The translations under genes were made by a program, and so were the position numbers. Shown piece by piece: positions 49,066-58,719 of a stretch of 64,000 bases of DNA. The stretch comes from Xanthomonas prunicola (GTDB lineage: Bacteria > Pseudomonadota > Gammaproteobacteria > Xanthomonadales > Xanthomonadaceae). A model generated the notes under the pieces. It saw only the letters and a program-made list of their open reading frames with translations, searched no databases and was not told where the DNA came from. Location: assembly GCF_002846205.1 (NCBI RefSeq), contig NZ_PHKV01000001.1:1116001-1180000 (forward strand). Direction: 5' to 3'. Positions within the stretch are counted from its first letter, which is position 1. Each line of letters starts with the position of its first letter.

Positions 49066-50889
49066 TTACTTCTTCTTCGGGATGTACAGGTCGGTGATGG
49101 TGCCGTCGTAGACCTCGGCGGCCATGCCGACCGATTCGCTCAGGGTCGGATGGGCGTGGATGGTGTGGCCGATGTCTTCGGCCTCGGCGCCCATCTCGAT
49201 CGCCAGGCCGATCTCGGCCAGCAGGTCGCCGGCATGCACGCCGACGATGGCGCCACCGATCACGCGGTGGGTGTCTTCGTCGAAGATCAGCTTGGTGAAG
49301 CCTTCGGTGCGGCCGATGCCGATCGCACGGCCACTGGCGGCCCACGGGAACTTGGCCACGCCGACCTTCAGGCCCTTGGCCTTGGCCTCGGTCTCGGTGA
49401 CGCCGACCCAGGCGATTTCCGGATTGGTGTAGGCGACCGACGGAATCACCCGCGCCACCCATTCCTTCTTCTCGCCGGCCGCCACTTCAGCGGCCAGCTT
49501 GCCTTCGTGGGTGGCCTTGTGCGCCAGCATCGGGTTACCGACGATGTCGCCGATAGCGAAGATGTGCGGCACGTTGGTGCGCATCTGCCGATCGACCGGA
49601 ATGAAGCCGCGGTCGGTGATGGCCACGCCTGCCTTCTCCGCGCCGATCTTCTTGCCATTGGGGGTGCGGCCCACGGCGACCAGCACGCGATCGTACGCGG
49701 TGGCCTGCAGGCCGGGCTTCTCGCCTTCCACGGCCGCTTCGAAGGACACGGTGATGCCGGCCTTGTCGGCCTTGACGTCGGTGGCCTTGGTCTTGAGATG
49801 GACCTCCACGCCCTGCTTCTTCAGGCGGTCGGCCAGCGGCTTGACCAGGTCCTTGTCGGCGCCCGGCATCAGCTGGTCCATGAACTCGACCACGGTGACC
49901 TTGCTGCCGAGCGCGCTGTACACCGTGGCCATTTCCAGACCGATGATGCCGCCGCCGACCACCAACAGGGTCTTGGGAATGTCGTGCAGCTCCAGCGCGT
50001 CGGTGGAGTCCATCACGCGCTTGTCGTCCCACGGGAAGTTGGGCAGCTTCACCGCCTGCGAGCCGGCCGCGATGATGCAATGTTCGAAGCGCAGCAGCTG
50101 GGTCTTGCCGTCGTCGCCGACGATTTCCAGTTCATTGGGCGAGACGAAGCTGGCCACACCGGTCACGGTGCGCACCTTGCGCTGCTTGGCCATGCTGGCC
50201 AGGCCGCCGGTGAGCTTGCCGACCACTTTTTCCTTGTACTCGCGCAGCTTGTCCAGGGTGATCTTGGGCTGACCGAAGTCCACGCCGAAGTCGCCCGCAT
50301 GGGCCACTTCATCGATCACCGCGGCGGCATGCAGCAGCGCCTTGGACGGAATGCAGCCGACGTTGAGGCAGACCCCGCCCAGGCTGGCGTAGCGCTCGAT
50401 CAGCACCGTATCCAGGCCCAGATCGGCCGCACGGAAGGCGGCGGTGTAGCCACCGGGGCCGGCGCCGAGCACCACCATCTTGCATTCGATGTCGGCCGGC
50501 TTGCCGCTCGCCAGGGCCGGCTTGGACGCCACCGGTTCGGCCGGAGCGCGATGCGACGGCGTCACCGGCGGCTTGCTGCCCGGTGCGGCGGCAGGCGCTG
50601 CAGCGGCCGGGGCAGCCTTGGTCTCGGCCTTGGCCGGCGCAGCGGCTTCGCCTTCGGTTTCGAGCAACAGCACGAGCGCACCTTCGGAGAGGGTGTCGCC
50701 GACCTTGACCTTGAGTTCCTTGACCACACCGGCCGCCGAGGACGGCACTTCCAGCGTGGCCTTGTCCGATTCCAGCGTTACCAGGCCTTGGTCCTTGGCC
50801 ACGCTGTCGCCCACGGCGACCAGCACTTCGATGACGGGGACATCGCTGTAATCGCCGATGTCGGGAACCTTGATTTCAATGACCGCCAT
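49066..50889 (-). CDS. lpdA: Dihydrolipoamide dehydrogenase with N-terminal lipoyl domain (PDH E3)
   Basis: Reoxidises dihydrolipoamide with NAD+ in the pyruvate dehydrogenase complex. 607 aa. Residues 1-80 form a lipoyl domain (lipoyl-Lys in LESDKATLEVPSS), then a Pro/Ala linker to about 130. The flavoprotein follows: FAD motif VVLGAGPGGYTAAFRAADLG, redox disulfide GGVCLNVGCIPSK, NAD motif LLVVGGGIIGLEMATVYSALG and the C-terminal HAHPTLSE with the catalytic His. The fused lipoyl domain makes it longer than the usual ~475-residue E3. AGGAG precedes ATG 50889. Downstream of aceF in the same cluster. Confidence 0.96.
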   Translation of the reverse strand: MAVIEIKVPDIGDYSDVPVIEVLVAVGDSVAKDQGLVTLESDKATLEVPSSAAGVVKELKVKVGDTLSEGALVLLLETEGEAAAPAKAETKAAPAAAAPAAAPGSKPPVTPSHRAPAEPVASKPALASGKPADIECKMVVLGAGPGGYTAAFRAADLGLDTVLIERYASLGGVCLNVGCIPSKALLHAAAVIDEVAHAGDFGVDFGQPKITLDKLREYKEKVVGKLTGGLASMAKQRKVRTVTGVASFVSPNELEIVGDDGKTQLLRFEHCIIAAGSQAVKLPNFPWDDKRVMDSTDALELHDIPKTLLVVGGGIIGLEMATVYSALGSKVTVVEFMDQLMPGADKDLVKPLADRLKKQGVEVHLKTKATDVKADKAGITVSFEAAVEGEKPGLQATAYDRVLVAVGRTPNGKKIGAEKAGVAITDRGFIPVDRQMRTNVPHIFAIGDIVGNPMLAHKATHEGKLAAEVAAGEKKEWVARVIPSVAYTNPEIAWVGVTETEAKAKGLKVGVAKFPWAASGRAIGIGRTEGFTKLIFDEDTHRVIGGAIVGVHAGDLLAEIGLAIEMGAEAEDIGHTIHAHPTLSESVGMAAEVYDGTITDLYIPKKK

Positions 50890-50905
50890 TTGCTTCTCCT
50901 GTAGC

Positions 50906-51553
50906 TCAACCGGCCGTGCCGGCAAGCGTCTGCTGGAGTTCATCCAGCGACGATTCGATTTGGGTCCAGCGCTTGTCGCGCTTCTTTTCCTTGCCTTCGC
51001 TGGCTTCGATCAACAGCGCGGCCTGTTGCAACAGCAACTCGCCGGCGCCGCAGCTCGGGCGAGCACCGCTGTAGCGCACGCCATCGACCTGGAACGAGAG
51101 CACTTCGCCCTCGCTCACCGGCGCAGTGCGTCCGTTCGGTGCGAGCTGGGTCAGCGCGTTGGTCCAGTTGCTGACCAAGCGCTTGGCCAGGGCCGCCGGA
51201 ATCGGGATCTCGACCGTTTCCGGGGTCTGCTCGGTGCGGAACTGCACGCTGCCGCGGTCGGTCTGGCTGACCCAGCTGTAGACGCGCTCGTCGGCGCGGC
51301 TGTGCCGCAGGGTCCAGTCAGCGCCGTCCTTGCCCGGCACCAGCGACACTGCACGCTCCACACCATGTGTGGGCAGCGTCAGCAACGACAATGCCGGTTT
51401 GCTGCCGCCATCCAGCAACGTGGTGACAGCAGTACCGTAGTTGCCCACGGCCGGCGGCCAGCCGCGCCCGAGCGTGCTCTCGCATTCGCGTGCGGCCGCG
51501 TTTGTCCACGGCAGCACGCCGAGCACGGCGATGGTCAGCAGCACAGCCCTCAC
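50906..51553 (-). CDS. Exported protein of unknown function inside the PDH cluster
   Basis: 215 aa with a signal peptide (RAVLLTIAVLGVLPWTNAAA). The mature part has ECESTLGRGWPPAVGNYGTAVTTLLDGGSKPALSLLTLPTHGVERAVSLV and a short charged coil near the end (ASEGKEKKRDKRWTQIESSLDELQQTL). The start is GTG 51553, overlapping the aceF stop by 4 nt (GTGA), and lpdA begins 16 nt after its stop, so it is translated in the middle of the pyruvate dehydrogenase operon. I recognise no domain. A periplasmic product among cytoplasmic PDH subunits is odd; shared regulation does not require shared function. Confidence 0.75.
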   Translation of the reverse strand: MRAVLLTIAVLGVLPWTNAAARECESTLGRGWPPAVGNYGTAVTTLLDGGSKPALSLLTLPTHGVERAVSLVPGKDGADWTLRHSRADERVYSWVSQTDRGSVQFRTEQTPETVEIPIPAALAKRLVSNWTNALTQLAPNGRTAPVSEGEVLSFQVDGVRYSGARPSCGAGELLLQQAALLIEASEGKEKKRDKRWTQIESSLDELQQTLAGTAG

Positions 51554-53328
51554 AGCAGGACGCGACGCATGTCGGCCAGCACCTGGCTGAGGTAGGTCGT
51601 GAAGCGGGCCGCCAGCGCGCCGTCGATGACGCGGTGGTCGTAGCTCAGCGACAACGGCAGCATCAGCTTCGGCGCGAACTCCTTGCCGTTCCAGACCGGC
51701 TGCATCGCCGACTTGGACACGCCCAGGATCGCCACTTCCGGCGCATTGATGATCGGCGTGAACGCCGTACCGCCAATGCCGCCGAGCGAGCTGATCGAGA
51801 AGCAGCCCCCGCTCATGTCGGCTGGGCCCAGCTTGCCGTCGCGCGCTTTCTTGGCCAGCTCGCCGCTTTCCTGCGCGATCTGCAGCACGCCCTTCTTGTC
51901 GACGTCGCGGATCACCGGCACGACCAGGCCGTTCGGGGTATCGGCCGCAAACCCGATGTGGAAGTACTTCTTCAGCGTGAGGTTCTCACCGGCAGCATCC
52001 AGCGATGCATTGAACTCGGGGAATTTCTTCAGCGCCGCGGCGCTGGCCTTGACCAGGAAGGCGAGCATGGTGAGCTTGATGCCGGCCTTCTCGTTTTCCT
52101 TGTTGAGGGCCACGCGCAGGGCTTCCAGGTCGGTGATGTCGGCCTGTTCGAACTGGGTGACGTGCGGAATCATCGCCCAGTTGCGCGCCAGGTTGGCACC
52201 GGAAATCTTCTTGATGCGCGACAGCGGCTGGGTCTCGGTCTCGCCGAACTTGCTGAAGTCCACCTTCGGCCAGGCCAGCAGGTTCAGGCCGTTGCCGCCA
52301 CCGGCCGGCGCAGCACCGGCTGCGGCAGGCGCGCCGCCGCTGAGTGCGGCCTTGACGAAGCGCTGCACGTCCTCACGAGTGATGCGGCCGCCCTTTTCGC
52401 TGCCCTTGAGCTGGTTCAGGTCCACGCCGAGCTCGCGTGCGAACACGCGCACCACCGGGCTGGCGTACGGCACCTTGGAGGGAAGCACGCTATCGGCATC
52501 GAAGGTCACCGGCGGGCTGCTCGGGTGGCCAGCCGATGGCTGACCAGCCTGCGCTACCTGCGTGCCGGTGCCGGAACGGCCGCCCTGCACCTGCGCGATT
52601 TCGCGCTGGGCCAGCTTGTCCGGCTCGGCCGACACCGCAACCGGCTCGACCTTGCCTGCCGTCTCGGCAGTGTCGGTGGTGGGCTTGGCGGACGACTGCG
52701 CCGCACCCGCGCCGCCATCGCTGGCTGCAATGATCGCCACGACATTGCCCTGCGACAACGTATCGCCGACCTTGACCTTGAGCTCCTTGACCACGCCGGC
52801 AGCCGAGGACGGCACTTCCATCGTGGCCTTGTCCGATTCCAGCGTGACCAGGCTCTGGTCCTTGGCGACGGTATCGCCGACGGCGACCAGCACTTCGATC
52901 ACCGGAATGTCGGTGTAATCGCCGATATCGGGCACGCGTGCTTCGATCAGGCCGCCACCCGAGGATGCCGCAGGCGCAGCAGCTTCAGCCTTGGCGGCAG
53001 GTGCCGGAGCAGCCGCGGGAGCGGCCGCCTTGGCCGGTGCGGCGGGCGCCGCGGCAGCTGCGGGCTTGGCGGCATCGGCGCCGGCATCGGCGACTTCGAT
53101 CAACGCCACCAGCGCACCCTGCGAGAGCGAATCGCCGACCTTGACCTTGATCTCCTTGACCACGCCGGACACCGACGAGGGCACTTCCATGGTGGCCTTG
53201 TCCGATTCCAGCGTGACCAGGCTCTGGTCCTTGCTGACCGTATCGCCGACAGACACCAGCACCTCGATTACCGGGACGTCGCTGTAGTCACCGATATCGG
53301 GGACAAGTGCTTCCTTGATTTCGGCCAT
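51550..53328 (-). CDS. aceF: Dihydrolipoamide acetyltransferase (PDH E2), two lipoyl domains
   Basis: Core of the pyruvate dehydrogenase complex, transfers acetyl groups to CoA. 592 aa: lipoyl domain 1 (about 1-80, Lys in LESDKATMEVPSS), Ala/Pro linker, lipoyl domain 2 (about 118-200, same motif), second linker, E3/E1-binding domain (SKVPYASPVVRVFARELGVDLNQLKGS, GRITREDVQRFV) and the catalytic domain ending LSLSYDHRVIDGALAARF (catalytic His and Asp). The E1 gene aceE is not in the window. Overlaps the next gene by 4 nt. Confidence 0.97.
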   Translation of the reverse strand: MAEIKEALVPDIGDYSDVPVIEVLVSVGDTVSKDQSLVTLESDKATMEVPSSVSGVVKEIKVKVGDSLSQGALVALIEVADAGADAAKPAAAAAPAAPAKAAAPAAAPAPAAKAEAAAPAASSGGGLIEARVPDIGDYTDIPVIEVLVAVGDTVAKDQSLVTLESDKATMEVPSSAAGVVKELKVKVGDTLSQGNVVAIIAASDGGAGAAQSSAKPTTDTAETAGKVEPVAVSAEPDKLAQREIAQVQGGRSGTGTQVAQAGQPSAGHPSSPPVTFDADSVLPSKVPYASPVVRVFARELGVDLNQLKGSEKGGRITREDVQRFVKAALSGGAPAAAGAAPAGGGNGLNLLAWPKVDFSKFGETETQPLSRIKKISGANLARNWAMIPHVTQFEQADITDLEALRVALNKENEKAGIKLTMLAFLVKASAAALKKFPEFNASLDAAGENLTLKKYFHIGFAADTPNGLVVPVIRDVDKKGVLQIAQESGELAKKARDGKLGPADMSGGCFSISSLGGIGGTAFTPIINAPEVAILGVSKSAMQPVWNGKEFAPKLMLPLSLSYDHRVIDGALAARFTTYLSQVLADMRRVLL

Positions 53329-53457
53329 ACGGGGAACTCCGGCAACAGAATGGGGAAACCCCTATTGTGGCCGGCTGCGGGCCGCAGCGCCAACCATTGC
53401 CGTGCAAAAAATCGCACGCCCGGCGGGATGCAGCGTCCGCATGCGTGCATGCCCCGA

Positions 53458-54216
53458 TCATTTCGCCGCGCGTGGATCGACCCGCAACAGTTGCAGTGGC
53501 TCGCCTGACGGCAAACGATACGCCAGCGCATTGTCGAGTCCATCGAGTGCTTCCAGGCGTTCGCACAACTGCTGCGCGCGCGGCCGCAATGCGCGCGCCT
53601 GTGGCTCGATCAGGCGCTCGATGCGCGCTTCCACGCCATCGAGCGAACGCAGCTGCACGTCATTTCCGGTCATGGCGGACTGCACCGCGCCGGCCACCAC
53701 ATCGCCGATCAGCTGCGGCAGCAACTCGGCCACCAGCGCGCCGATGTCGTCGTCGATATCGACCAGGGTCAGCTGGCTCTTGCTGAGACCCTGCTTCAAG
53801 CGCACATCGATCTTCTCGCGCACTTTTCTCAACTGCGCGCGCGTGGCTTCCGGGCTGCGACTGAAGCCGGCTGCCACCTCGCCCACTGCGGTGACTGCGA
53901 TATCGGCCGCTTCGCGCCCGACTGCCTGCGCCAAGGGGACGACATCGCGGGTCTGGCGCTCGAACTGGATCAGGCGGGTGCGATCGTCGGCACTCAGTTC
54001 CACCCAGCGGTCGTCGACGAACAAGGCTCCCTGGCGCATGACCAACCGCTGCGGCGTGCCTGATTCGCGGATCAGGATCAGGCTGCGTGGGTTGAGCGTG
54101 AGCTCGTAATCGCTGCTGACCTCGCAGTGCATGTCGTCTGCACTGGCTGCGCTTATGGCGCCCAGCAGGCCGAGCAGCAGGCCGGCTGCCATGGTGATTG
54201 CGGGCTTGATCGTCAT
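53458..54216 (-). CDS. DUF2884-like (YggN-type) periplasmic protein
   Basis: 252 aa with a signal peptide (ITMAAGLLLGLLGAISAASA). The mature chain opens DDMHCEVSSDYELTLNPRSLILIRESGTPQRLVMRQGALFVDDRWVELSADDRTRL, the pattern I associate with DUF2884/YggN proteins, followed by amphipathic helices (QLRKVREKIDVRLKQGLSKSQ, RIERLIEPQARALRPRAQQLCERLEAL). GGAG 8 nt before ATG 54216 supports the start. Function of the family is unknown; probably envelope-associated. Monocistronic. Confidence 0.7.
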   Translation of the reverse strand: MTIKPAITMAAGLLLGLLGAISAASADDMHCEVSSDYELTLNPRSLILIRESGTPQRLVMRQGALFVDDRWVELSADDRTRLIQFERQTRDVVPLAQAVGREAADIAVTAVGEVAAGFSRSPEATRAQLRKVREKIDVRLKQGLSKSQLTLVDIDDDIGALVAELLPQLIGDVVAGAVQSAMTGNDVQLRSLDGVEARIERLIEPQARALRPRAQQLCERLEALDGLDNALAYRLPSGEPLQLLRVDPRAAK

Positions 54217-54443
54217 GTCGCCACTCCGTTGTGCGCTGGCTGCAGCATGCCTGCTGGTGTGGCCGGCAGGCCTGTGCCGGACGCAGGCATGACTTCTGGC
54301 CCGTGGCCCCGATGCACACAGCGCGCGCGTCGGCAGCTGTGCCAGCGGCGTACATCCGCAATCAGAGCCAGGTGTCGCGACAGCCGCATCGTTCAATGCA
54401 CGGCGCTCGCATTCCACACTGACCCCACGTCATCTCACCTCAG

Positions 54444-55004
54444 CTAACGCACCGCTTCGCACACCGGTTGCCAGGCTGTCGCCAGCCGCGGCAGCGACCA
54501 GGCGGCATTGGCGGGGCTGGTGGACGGCAAGGCGACGACTGGCAGCGCGCGCAGCTCCGCCGATAGCAGCGGCTGCACATGCCGGCGCCACGCCTGCGCT
54601 GCCGCTGTGCCATTGCAGGCCACCATGCGCAGCTGCGGCAGCGTGATCAGCAACGCAGGTAGCGGATTGACCACGATGCTGGCCGCCACGATGGCCGTAT
54701 CCAGACTGCCGCGCCGCTCGCATTGGCCGATGACATCCCATAACCCGACACGATGGTCGAGTAATGCCTGCAAGCGCGATGCATAGCTTGCGGCTGTATC
54801 AATGCCCAACAAGGCATGCATCAACGGCCAGAAACGATTGCGTGGGTGCGCGTAATAACGCGCCGCTTCCAACGATGCGATACCAGGCATCGAACCAAGC
54901 AGCAATACCCTGCAATCGCTGCGAATGTGCGCTGGCAGACCTTGGTTGACGTGTTTTTTCGTCACGGCCATCGCATCTGCGTGAATGTCTTTTTCAGCTT
55001 GCAT
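54444..55004 (-). CDS. Uracil-DNA glycosylase superfamily, hypoxanthine-DNA glycosylase type
   Basis: Base-excision repair enzyme. 186 aa: VLLLGSMPGIASLEAARYYAHPRNRFWPLMHALL is the G-S-x-P-G...Y-Y-x-H-P-x-N-x-F-W signature of the UDG-fold class that removes deaminated bases (hypoxanthine; MUG-related). GLWDVIGQCERRGSLD and LPSTSPANAAWS (the S-x-x-x-A motif II region) follow. The start is uncertain: ATG 55004 or ATG 54971 (11 residues later); neither has a strong ribosome-binding site. Exact base preference is inferred. Confidence 0.8.
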   Translation of the reverse strand: MQAEKDIHADAMAVTKKHVNQGLPAHIRSDCRVLLLGSMPGIASLEAARYYAHPRNRFWPLMHALLGIDTAASYASRLQALLDHRVGLWDVIGQCERRGSLDTAIVAASIVVNPLPALLITLPQLRMVACNGTAAAQAWRRHVQPLLSAELRALPVVALPSTSPANAAWSLPRLATAWQPVCEAVR

Positions 55005-55144
55005 GACGTAACGGCGGCCTTCTTGGGGGACTTCCTGAACAAACGAAATTTTAGCGAGCCACAGGTGGGCGTGGATTCAGATTTTTAGGAATAGTTTTGG
55101 CGCGGCCCACTCCACGGGCCTAACAACAAGACGAGGAGACCCTC

Positions 55145-55831
55145 ATGCGTTCCATTTCCATCCTGAGCCTGGCTGCTGTATCTGCACTTGCGATTGCACC
55201 GTCCGCGTTCGCGCAGGACACCACCTATACCGGCGACACCTCCTCGACTTCCTCCAGCACGATGTCCACCAGCGGCGACACCGCCTCGGGTAAGCATTGG
55301 GCCGTGGTCGGCGGCGTGGCGCTGCTGAACCCGAAGAACAACCCGGCTCCGGGCCTGGACGTCGATGGCGGCCCGGCACCGACGCTGAGCGCCAGCTACT
55401 ACATCAACGACAACTGGGCCGTTGAACTGTGGGGCGCAGCCGACAAGTTCAACCACCGCGTCACCGCCGACGGCGTGGGCAAGGTCGGCACCGTCGAGCA
55501 GCAGCCGATCGCCATCAGCGGCCAGTACCACTTCGGCGAAGCCGACAACGTGTTCCGTCCGTTCGTGGGCGTGGGCTACTACGAGTCGAACTTCAGCAAC
55601 GAGAAGATCGATGCGGCGTCGACCACCGGCGATCACGTGGGCCTGAGCACCGCCAAGGGTGTCATCGGCACCGTGGGTGTGGACATGAACATCAACTCCA
55701 CCTGGTTCGCACGCGCCGACGCCCGCTACATGCGTTCGCGTCCGGAACTGCGCGTAGGCGGCCAGGGCACCGGCAGCGAGCTGGAACTGGATCCGTGGAC
55801 CGTTGGCTTCGGCATCGGCGCGCGCTTCTAA
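55145..55831 (+). CDS. ompW: OmpW family outer-membrane protein
   Basis: 228 aa, signal peptide SLAAVSALAIAPSAFAQ, a Ser/Thr-rich stretch to about residue 48, then an 8-stranded OmpW barrel: HWAVVGGVALLNPKNNPAPG, PTLSASYYINDNWAVELWGA, the W-x-A-R-x-D-A-R-Y motif (WFARADARYM) and the C-terminal VGFGIGARF ending in Phe. Such barrels pass small hydrophobic molecules. The Ser/Thr-rich extension before the barrel is unusual for the family. GAGGAG lies about 7 nt before the ATG, and a bidirectional terminator follows. Confidence 0.9.
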   Translation: MRSISILSLAAVSALAIAPSAFAQDTTYTGDTSSTSSSTMSTSGDTASGKHWAVVGGVALLNPKNNPAPGLDVDGGPAPTLSASYYINDNWAVELWGAADKFNHRVTADGVGKVGTVEQQPIAISGQYHFGEADNVFRPFVGVGYYESNFSNEKIDAASTTGDHVGLSTAKGVIGTVGVDMNINSTWFARADARYMRSRPELRVGGQGTGSELELDPWTVGFGIGARF

Positions 55832-55864
55832 GCACGCACCTGCCAACCCAGGTTTCGGTTGAAG

Positions 55865-55891
55865 AAAAACGGGCCGCAAGGCCCGTTTTTT
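55865..55891. terminator. Bidirectional Rho-independent terminator after ompW
   Basis: 11-bp stem (55865-55875 with 55880-55890), loop GCAA, six T after the stem and an A-run before it, so it can act on both strands. Confidence 0.92.
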
Positions 55892-56106
55892 GTGCGCGAC
55901 GTGTGCGACTGCGAGATCGCAGAACGACGCAGCGAAGCTACGAACTGGTAGATCGCCTGTCCATACGCGATTGCCGGAGCAGCGTGCCTTGCTGACCTCC
56001 GACGCATTCCTCGACGCAGCATGTCGTTGCTGCGCACGTGCGCAAGCGGCGGCACACCTCCGTGCGTGGTTGAAACATCGCCACCCAGCCACAGCGCCAC
56101 ACGCCC

Positions 56107-56664
56107 TCAACGCCAATACACGCTGCCGCGCAGACGCGCGCTGCGCCAGCGCCACCACAGCAAGGTGGCATAGGCGAGCGCGTAACCGAGCAAGACGCCA
56201 GCCGCGCCGAGCAGGCTGGCATGACTGAGCCAACCTTCGCTTGGCCAGGCGACACCCTGCCAGGCGCTACGCCAGCCCTGCACCAACCCGGCGATCACCC
56301 GCACCACGACCAACGCGGTCAAGGCCAACACCAGCCACAGGTTGGGCCGGTAAAACAGGCCTTGCGTGGTGCGCTCGAAGCGGGTCAGACGTAGCGCCAA
56401 CACCCCCAACGCCAACCCGCAGGCCCACCCGAATGCGGCGTGGCTGATCGCGCCGGGCCAGAATGCCGCCGCGATCAGGCTGAAGATCACAAACAGCACG
56501 CTGGAGATGCCGGCCGACGCCAGGTTGATCATCAGCAACCAGCCGCGCGCCTGACGACGCGCAGTGCCCATGCGAAACCGCTGCAGCAGCGACAACGGGA
56601 ACACCACCGCGAACACGGCCAGGGCAATGATCACGGCCAGCGGAATGGCAAGCAGCAAAGGCAT
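56107..56664 (-). CDS. Five-helix membrane protein, DUF1453/CcdC-like
   Basis: 185 aa, about five transmembrane segments: LLAIPLAVIIALAVFAVVFP, MINLASAGISSVLFVIFSLI, FGWACGLALGVLALRL, LVLALTALVVVRVIAGLV and GAAGVLLGYALAYATLLWW. RFRMGTARRQARGWLLMIN and ALRLTRFERTTQGLFYRPN are the cytoplasmic charged blocks that recall DUF1453/CcdC-type proteins. No catalytic residue is evident and no partner gene adjoins. Function unknown. Confidence 0.65.
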   Translation of the reverse strand: MPLLLAIPLAVIIALAVFAVVFPLSLLQRFRMGTARRQARGWLLMINLASAGISSVLFVIFSLIAAAFWPGAISHAAFGWACGLALGVLALRLTRFERTTQGLFYRPNLWLVLALTALVVVRVIAGLVQGWRSAWQGVAWPSEGWLSHASLLGAAGVLLGYALAYATLLWWRWRSARLRGSVYWR

Positions 56665-57008
56665 CGGAAGACTGCCGGAGAAAGATGGCCGATGACGCTA
56701 CTACGCAGGCGCGCAGCGGCGTGTGTTCGGCGCTAGCGATGCCGAACTCCGGTGCCGCGACCGCGCTCGCCCGACTGTGATCGAGGCGGCTTGATGCGCG
56801 CGATCGAGGACAACACGCAAATCATCGGCAACGTGGGCGCAGTGCTGTCGATCCGGACGCTGTTGAGCAGGAACGCTACACCCTCGTAGCAAGCGGTCGT
56901 CAGACGGACCTCGCCGGCGCGCAGGAGGCAGTGGACGCGTGATCCATACCGCACCGAGTACCGGCCGCGGCCAGCTGGCGGAGGGCGCAGTCAGTTCAGA
57001 AGTTGCGC
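56665..57008. other. Intergenic region between metQ and the membrane protein gene
   Basis: 344 bp; both flanking genes are on the minus strand. Short open frames only, none protein-like. No terminator with a T-run was seen after metQ. Confidence 0.4.
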
Positions 57009-57809
57009 TTAAAACGCCGGCAGCACCGCGCCCTTGTACTTCTGCTCGATAAAGGCCTTCACTTCCGGGCTGGTCAAGGCCTTGGCGAGTTTTTGCACGC
57101 GCGGGTCGTCCTTGTTGTCGGCGCGCGCCACCAGGAAGTTGACGTATGGCGAGTCCTTGCTTTCGATCGCCAGTGCGTCGCGGGTGGGATTGAGCCCGGC
57201 GTCGAGTGCGTAATTGGTGTTGATCAGCGCCAGATCGACCTGATCCAGCACGCGCGGCAGCATGGCCGAATCGAGCTCGCGGAATTTGAGCTGCTTGGGG
57301 TTTTCGACGATGTCGCGCTGGCTGGACAGCGCGTTACTCGGGTCCTTGAGTTTGATCACCCCGGCCTTGTCGAGCAGGATCAGCGCGCGGCTGTTGTTGC
57401 TTGGGTCGTTGGGGATCACCACGTCGGCGCCGGTCGGCAGATCGGTCAGGGCCTTGAAGCGGCGCGAGTACGCGCCAAACGGTTCGATATGCACGCCGAC
57501 CACGGTCACCAGCTGACTTTTGCGGTCGCGGTTGTAGGCGTCCAGATAGGGTTCGGTCTGGAAGTAATTGACGTCGATCTGCTTCTGCACGACCTGGTCG
57601 TTCGGCTGCACGTAGTCGTTGAACACGCGCACATCGAGCTTGACGCCCTGCTTGGCCAGCAGCGGTTCGACCACTTCCAGGATTTCGGCATGCGGCACCG
57701 CCGTGGCGGCCACGGTCAGGGTGTCGCCACCGCCGCCGCCATTGCCGCCGCAGGACGCCAACGCAAGCGTGGCCGCAGCAAGAAGGGAACGAAACGCAAA
57801 TGTGCTCAT
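57009..57809 (-). CDS. metQ: Methionine ABC transporter substrate-binding lipoprotein
   Basis: Binds methionine in the periplasm and delivers it to MetNI. 266 aa, lipobox L-A-S-C with Cys at residue 20, a Gly-rich linker, then the NlpA/MetQ fold: TLTVAATAVPHAEILEVVEPLLAKQGVKLDV, NYFQTEPYLDAYNRDR, GVHIEPFGAYSRRF, VVIPNDPSNNSRALILLDKAGVI and LALINTNYALDAGL. Third gene of metN-metI-metQ, with a 214-nt gap after metI that has no supported gene. Confidence 0.95.
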   Translation of the reverse strand: MSTFAFRSLLAAATLALASCGGNGGGGGDTLTVAATAVPHAEILEVVEPLLAKQGVKLDVRVFNDYVQPNDQVVQKQIDVNYFQTEPYLDAYNRDRKSQLVTVVGVHIEPFGAYSRRFKALTDLPTGADVVIPNDPSNNSRALILLDKAGVIKLKDPSNALSSQRDIVENPKQLKFRELDSAMLPRVLDQVDLALINTNYALDAGLNPTRDALAIESKDSPYVNFLVARADNKDDPRVQKLAKALTSPEVKAFIEQKYKGAVLPAF

Positions 57810-58023
57810 GAAAGGGTCCGTGGGAGGAGGAATGCGGACGGGCCGCAGGCGTTAAACCTAGCAGACCGCAGGTGCAGCGGCGATGTGGCAGTCCGCACCG
57901 GCCGCGCAGGCAAGACAAACGTCGGGGAGATGCCAGCGTATCCGGTTGCAGCTCACCGCAGCGATGGCCGCCGATGCGGCATGCACTGCGGCCACCGGTT
58001 GCATCCGCAGCGGCGCGTCTGAC

Positions 58024-58719
58024 TCAACGGCGGCTGTAGCGGGCCACCAGGCGGTCGCCCAGCATCTGCAGCACCTGCACCAGCACCAGCAAGGCGATGA
58101 CGGTGACCAGCGCCACGTCCGAATGCGAGCGCAGGTAGCCCTCGCGGTAGGCCACATCGCCCAGGCCGCCGGAGCCGATGGCACCGCCCATCGCGGTAAA
58201 GCCGATCAGCGCAATGGTGGTCACGGTAGCGCCGGCGATCAGGCCGGGGCGCGCTTCGGGCAACAGCACCCGCAGCACCAGCTGGCGGGTGGTGGCGCCC
58301 ATCGCCTGGCTGGCTTCGATGATCCCGCGGTCGACCTCGCGCAGCGCGGTTTCCACCAGGCGCGCATAGAACGGTGCGGCACCGACCACCAGCGGCAGGA
58401 TCGCGCCACGCACACCGAGCGAGGTCCCCATCAGCGCCAGGGTGAGCGGAATCATCGCGATCATCAGGATGATGAAGGGCACCGAGCGCAGCAGGTTGAT
58501 CACCAGCGCCAGCGCGCCATACAGCACCGGACGGCGGCGCAACTGTGGGGCCCCGCACAGGAACAGCGCAACGCCCAGCGGCAGGCCGATCAGCAAGGTC
58601 AGCGGCAGCGCACCGGCCAGCATCAGCAAGGTGTCCAGGGTCGCCTGCCCGATATCGCCCCACTTGGCGGCATCGAGATTGCGGAAGAAACCGCCAGCGG
58701 CAGCAACGATCGGGGTCAT
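58024..58719 (-). CDS. metI: Methionine ABC transporter permease
   Basis: Inner-membrane channel of the methionine importer. 231 aa, about five helices ([27 protein letters not shown] and others); [29 protein letters not shown] is the EAA coupling loop that docks on MetN. ATG 58719 overlaps the metN stop by 4 nt. Confidence 0.95.
   Translation of the reverse strand: MTPIVAAAGGFFRNLDAAKWGDIGQATLDTLLMLAGALPLTLLIGLPLGVALFLCGAPQLRRRPVLYGALALVINLLRSVPFIILMIAMIPLTLALMGTSLGVRGAILPLVVGAAPFYARLVETALREVDRGIIEASQAMGATTRQLVLRVLLPEARPGLIAGATVTTIALIGFTAMGGAIGSGGLGDVAYREGYLRSHSDVALVTVIALLVLVQVLQMLGDRLVARYSRR

Noticed and set aside
48997..53508. Long plus-strand frames opposite lpdA and aceF
   Set aside because: Antisense shadows; His/Arg/Gln-rich with no motifs, and the minus-strand genes are full-length PDH subunits.
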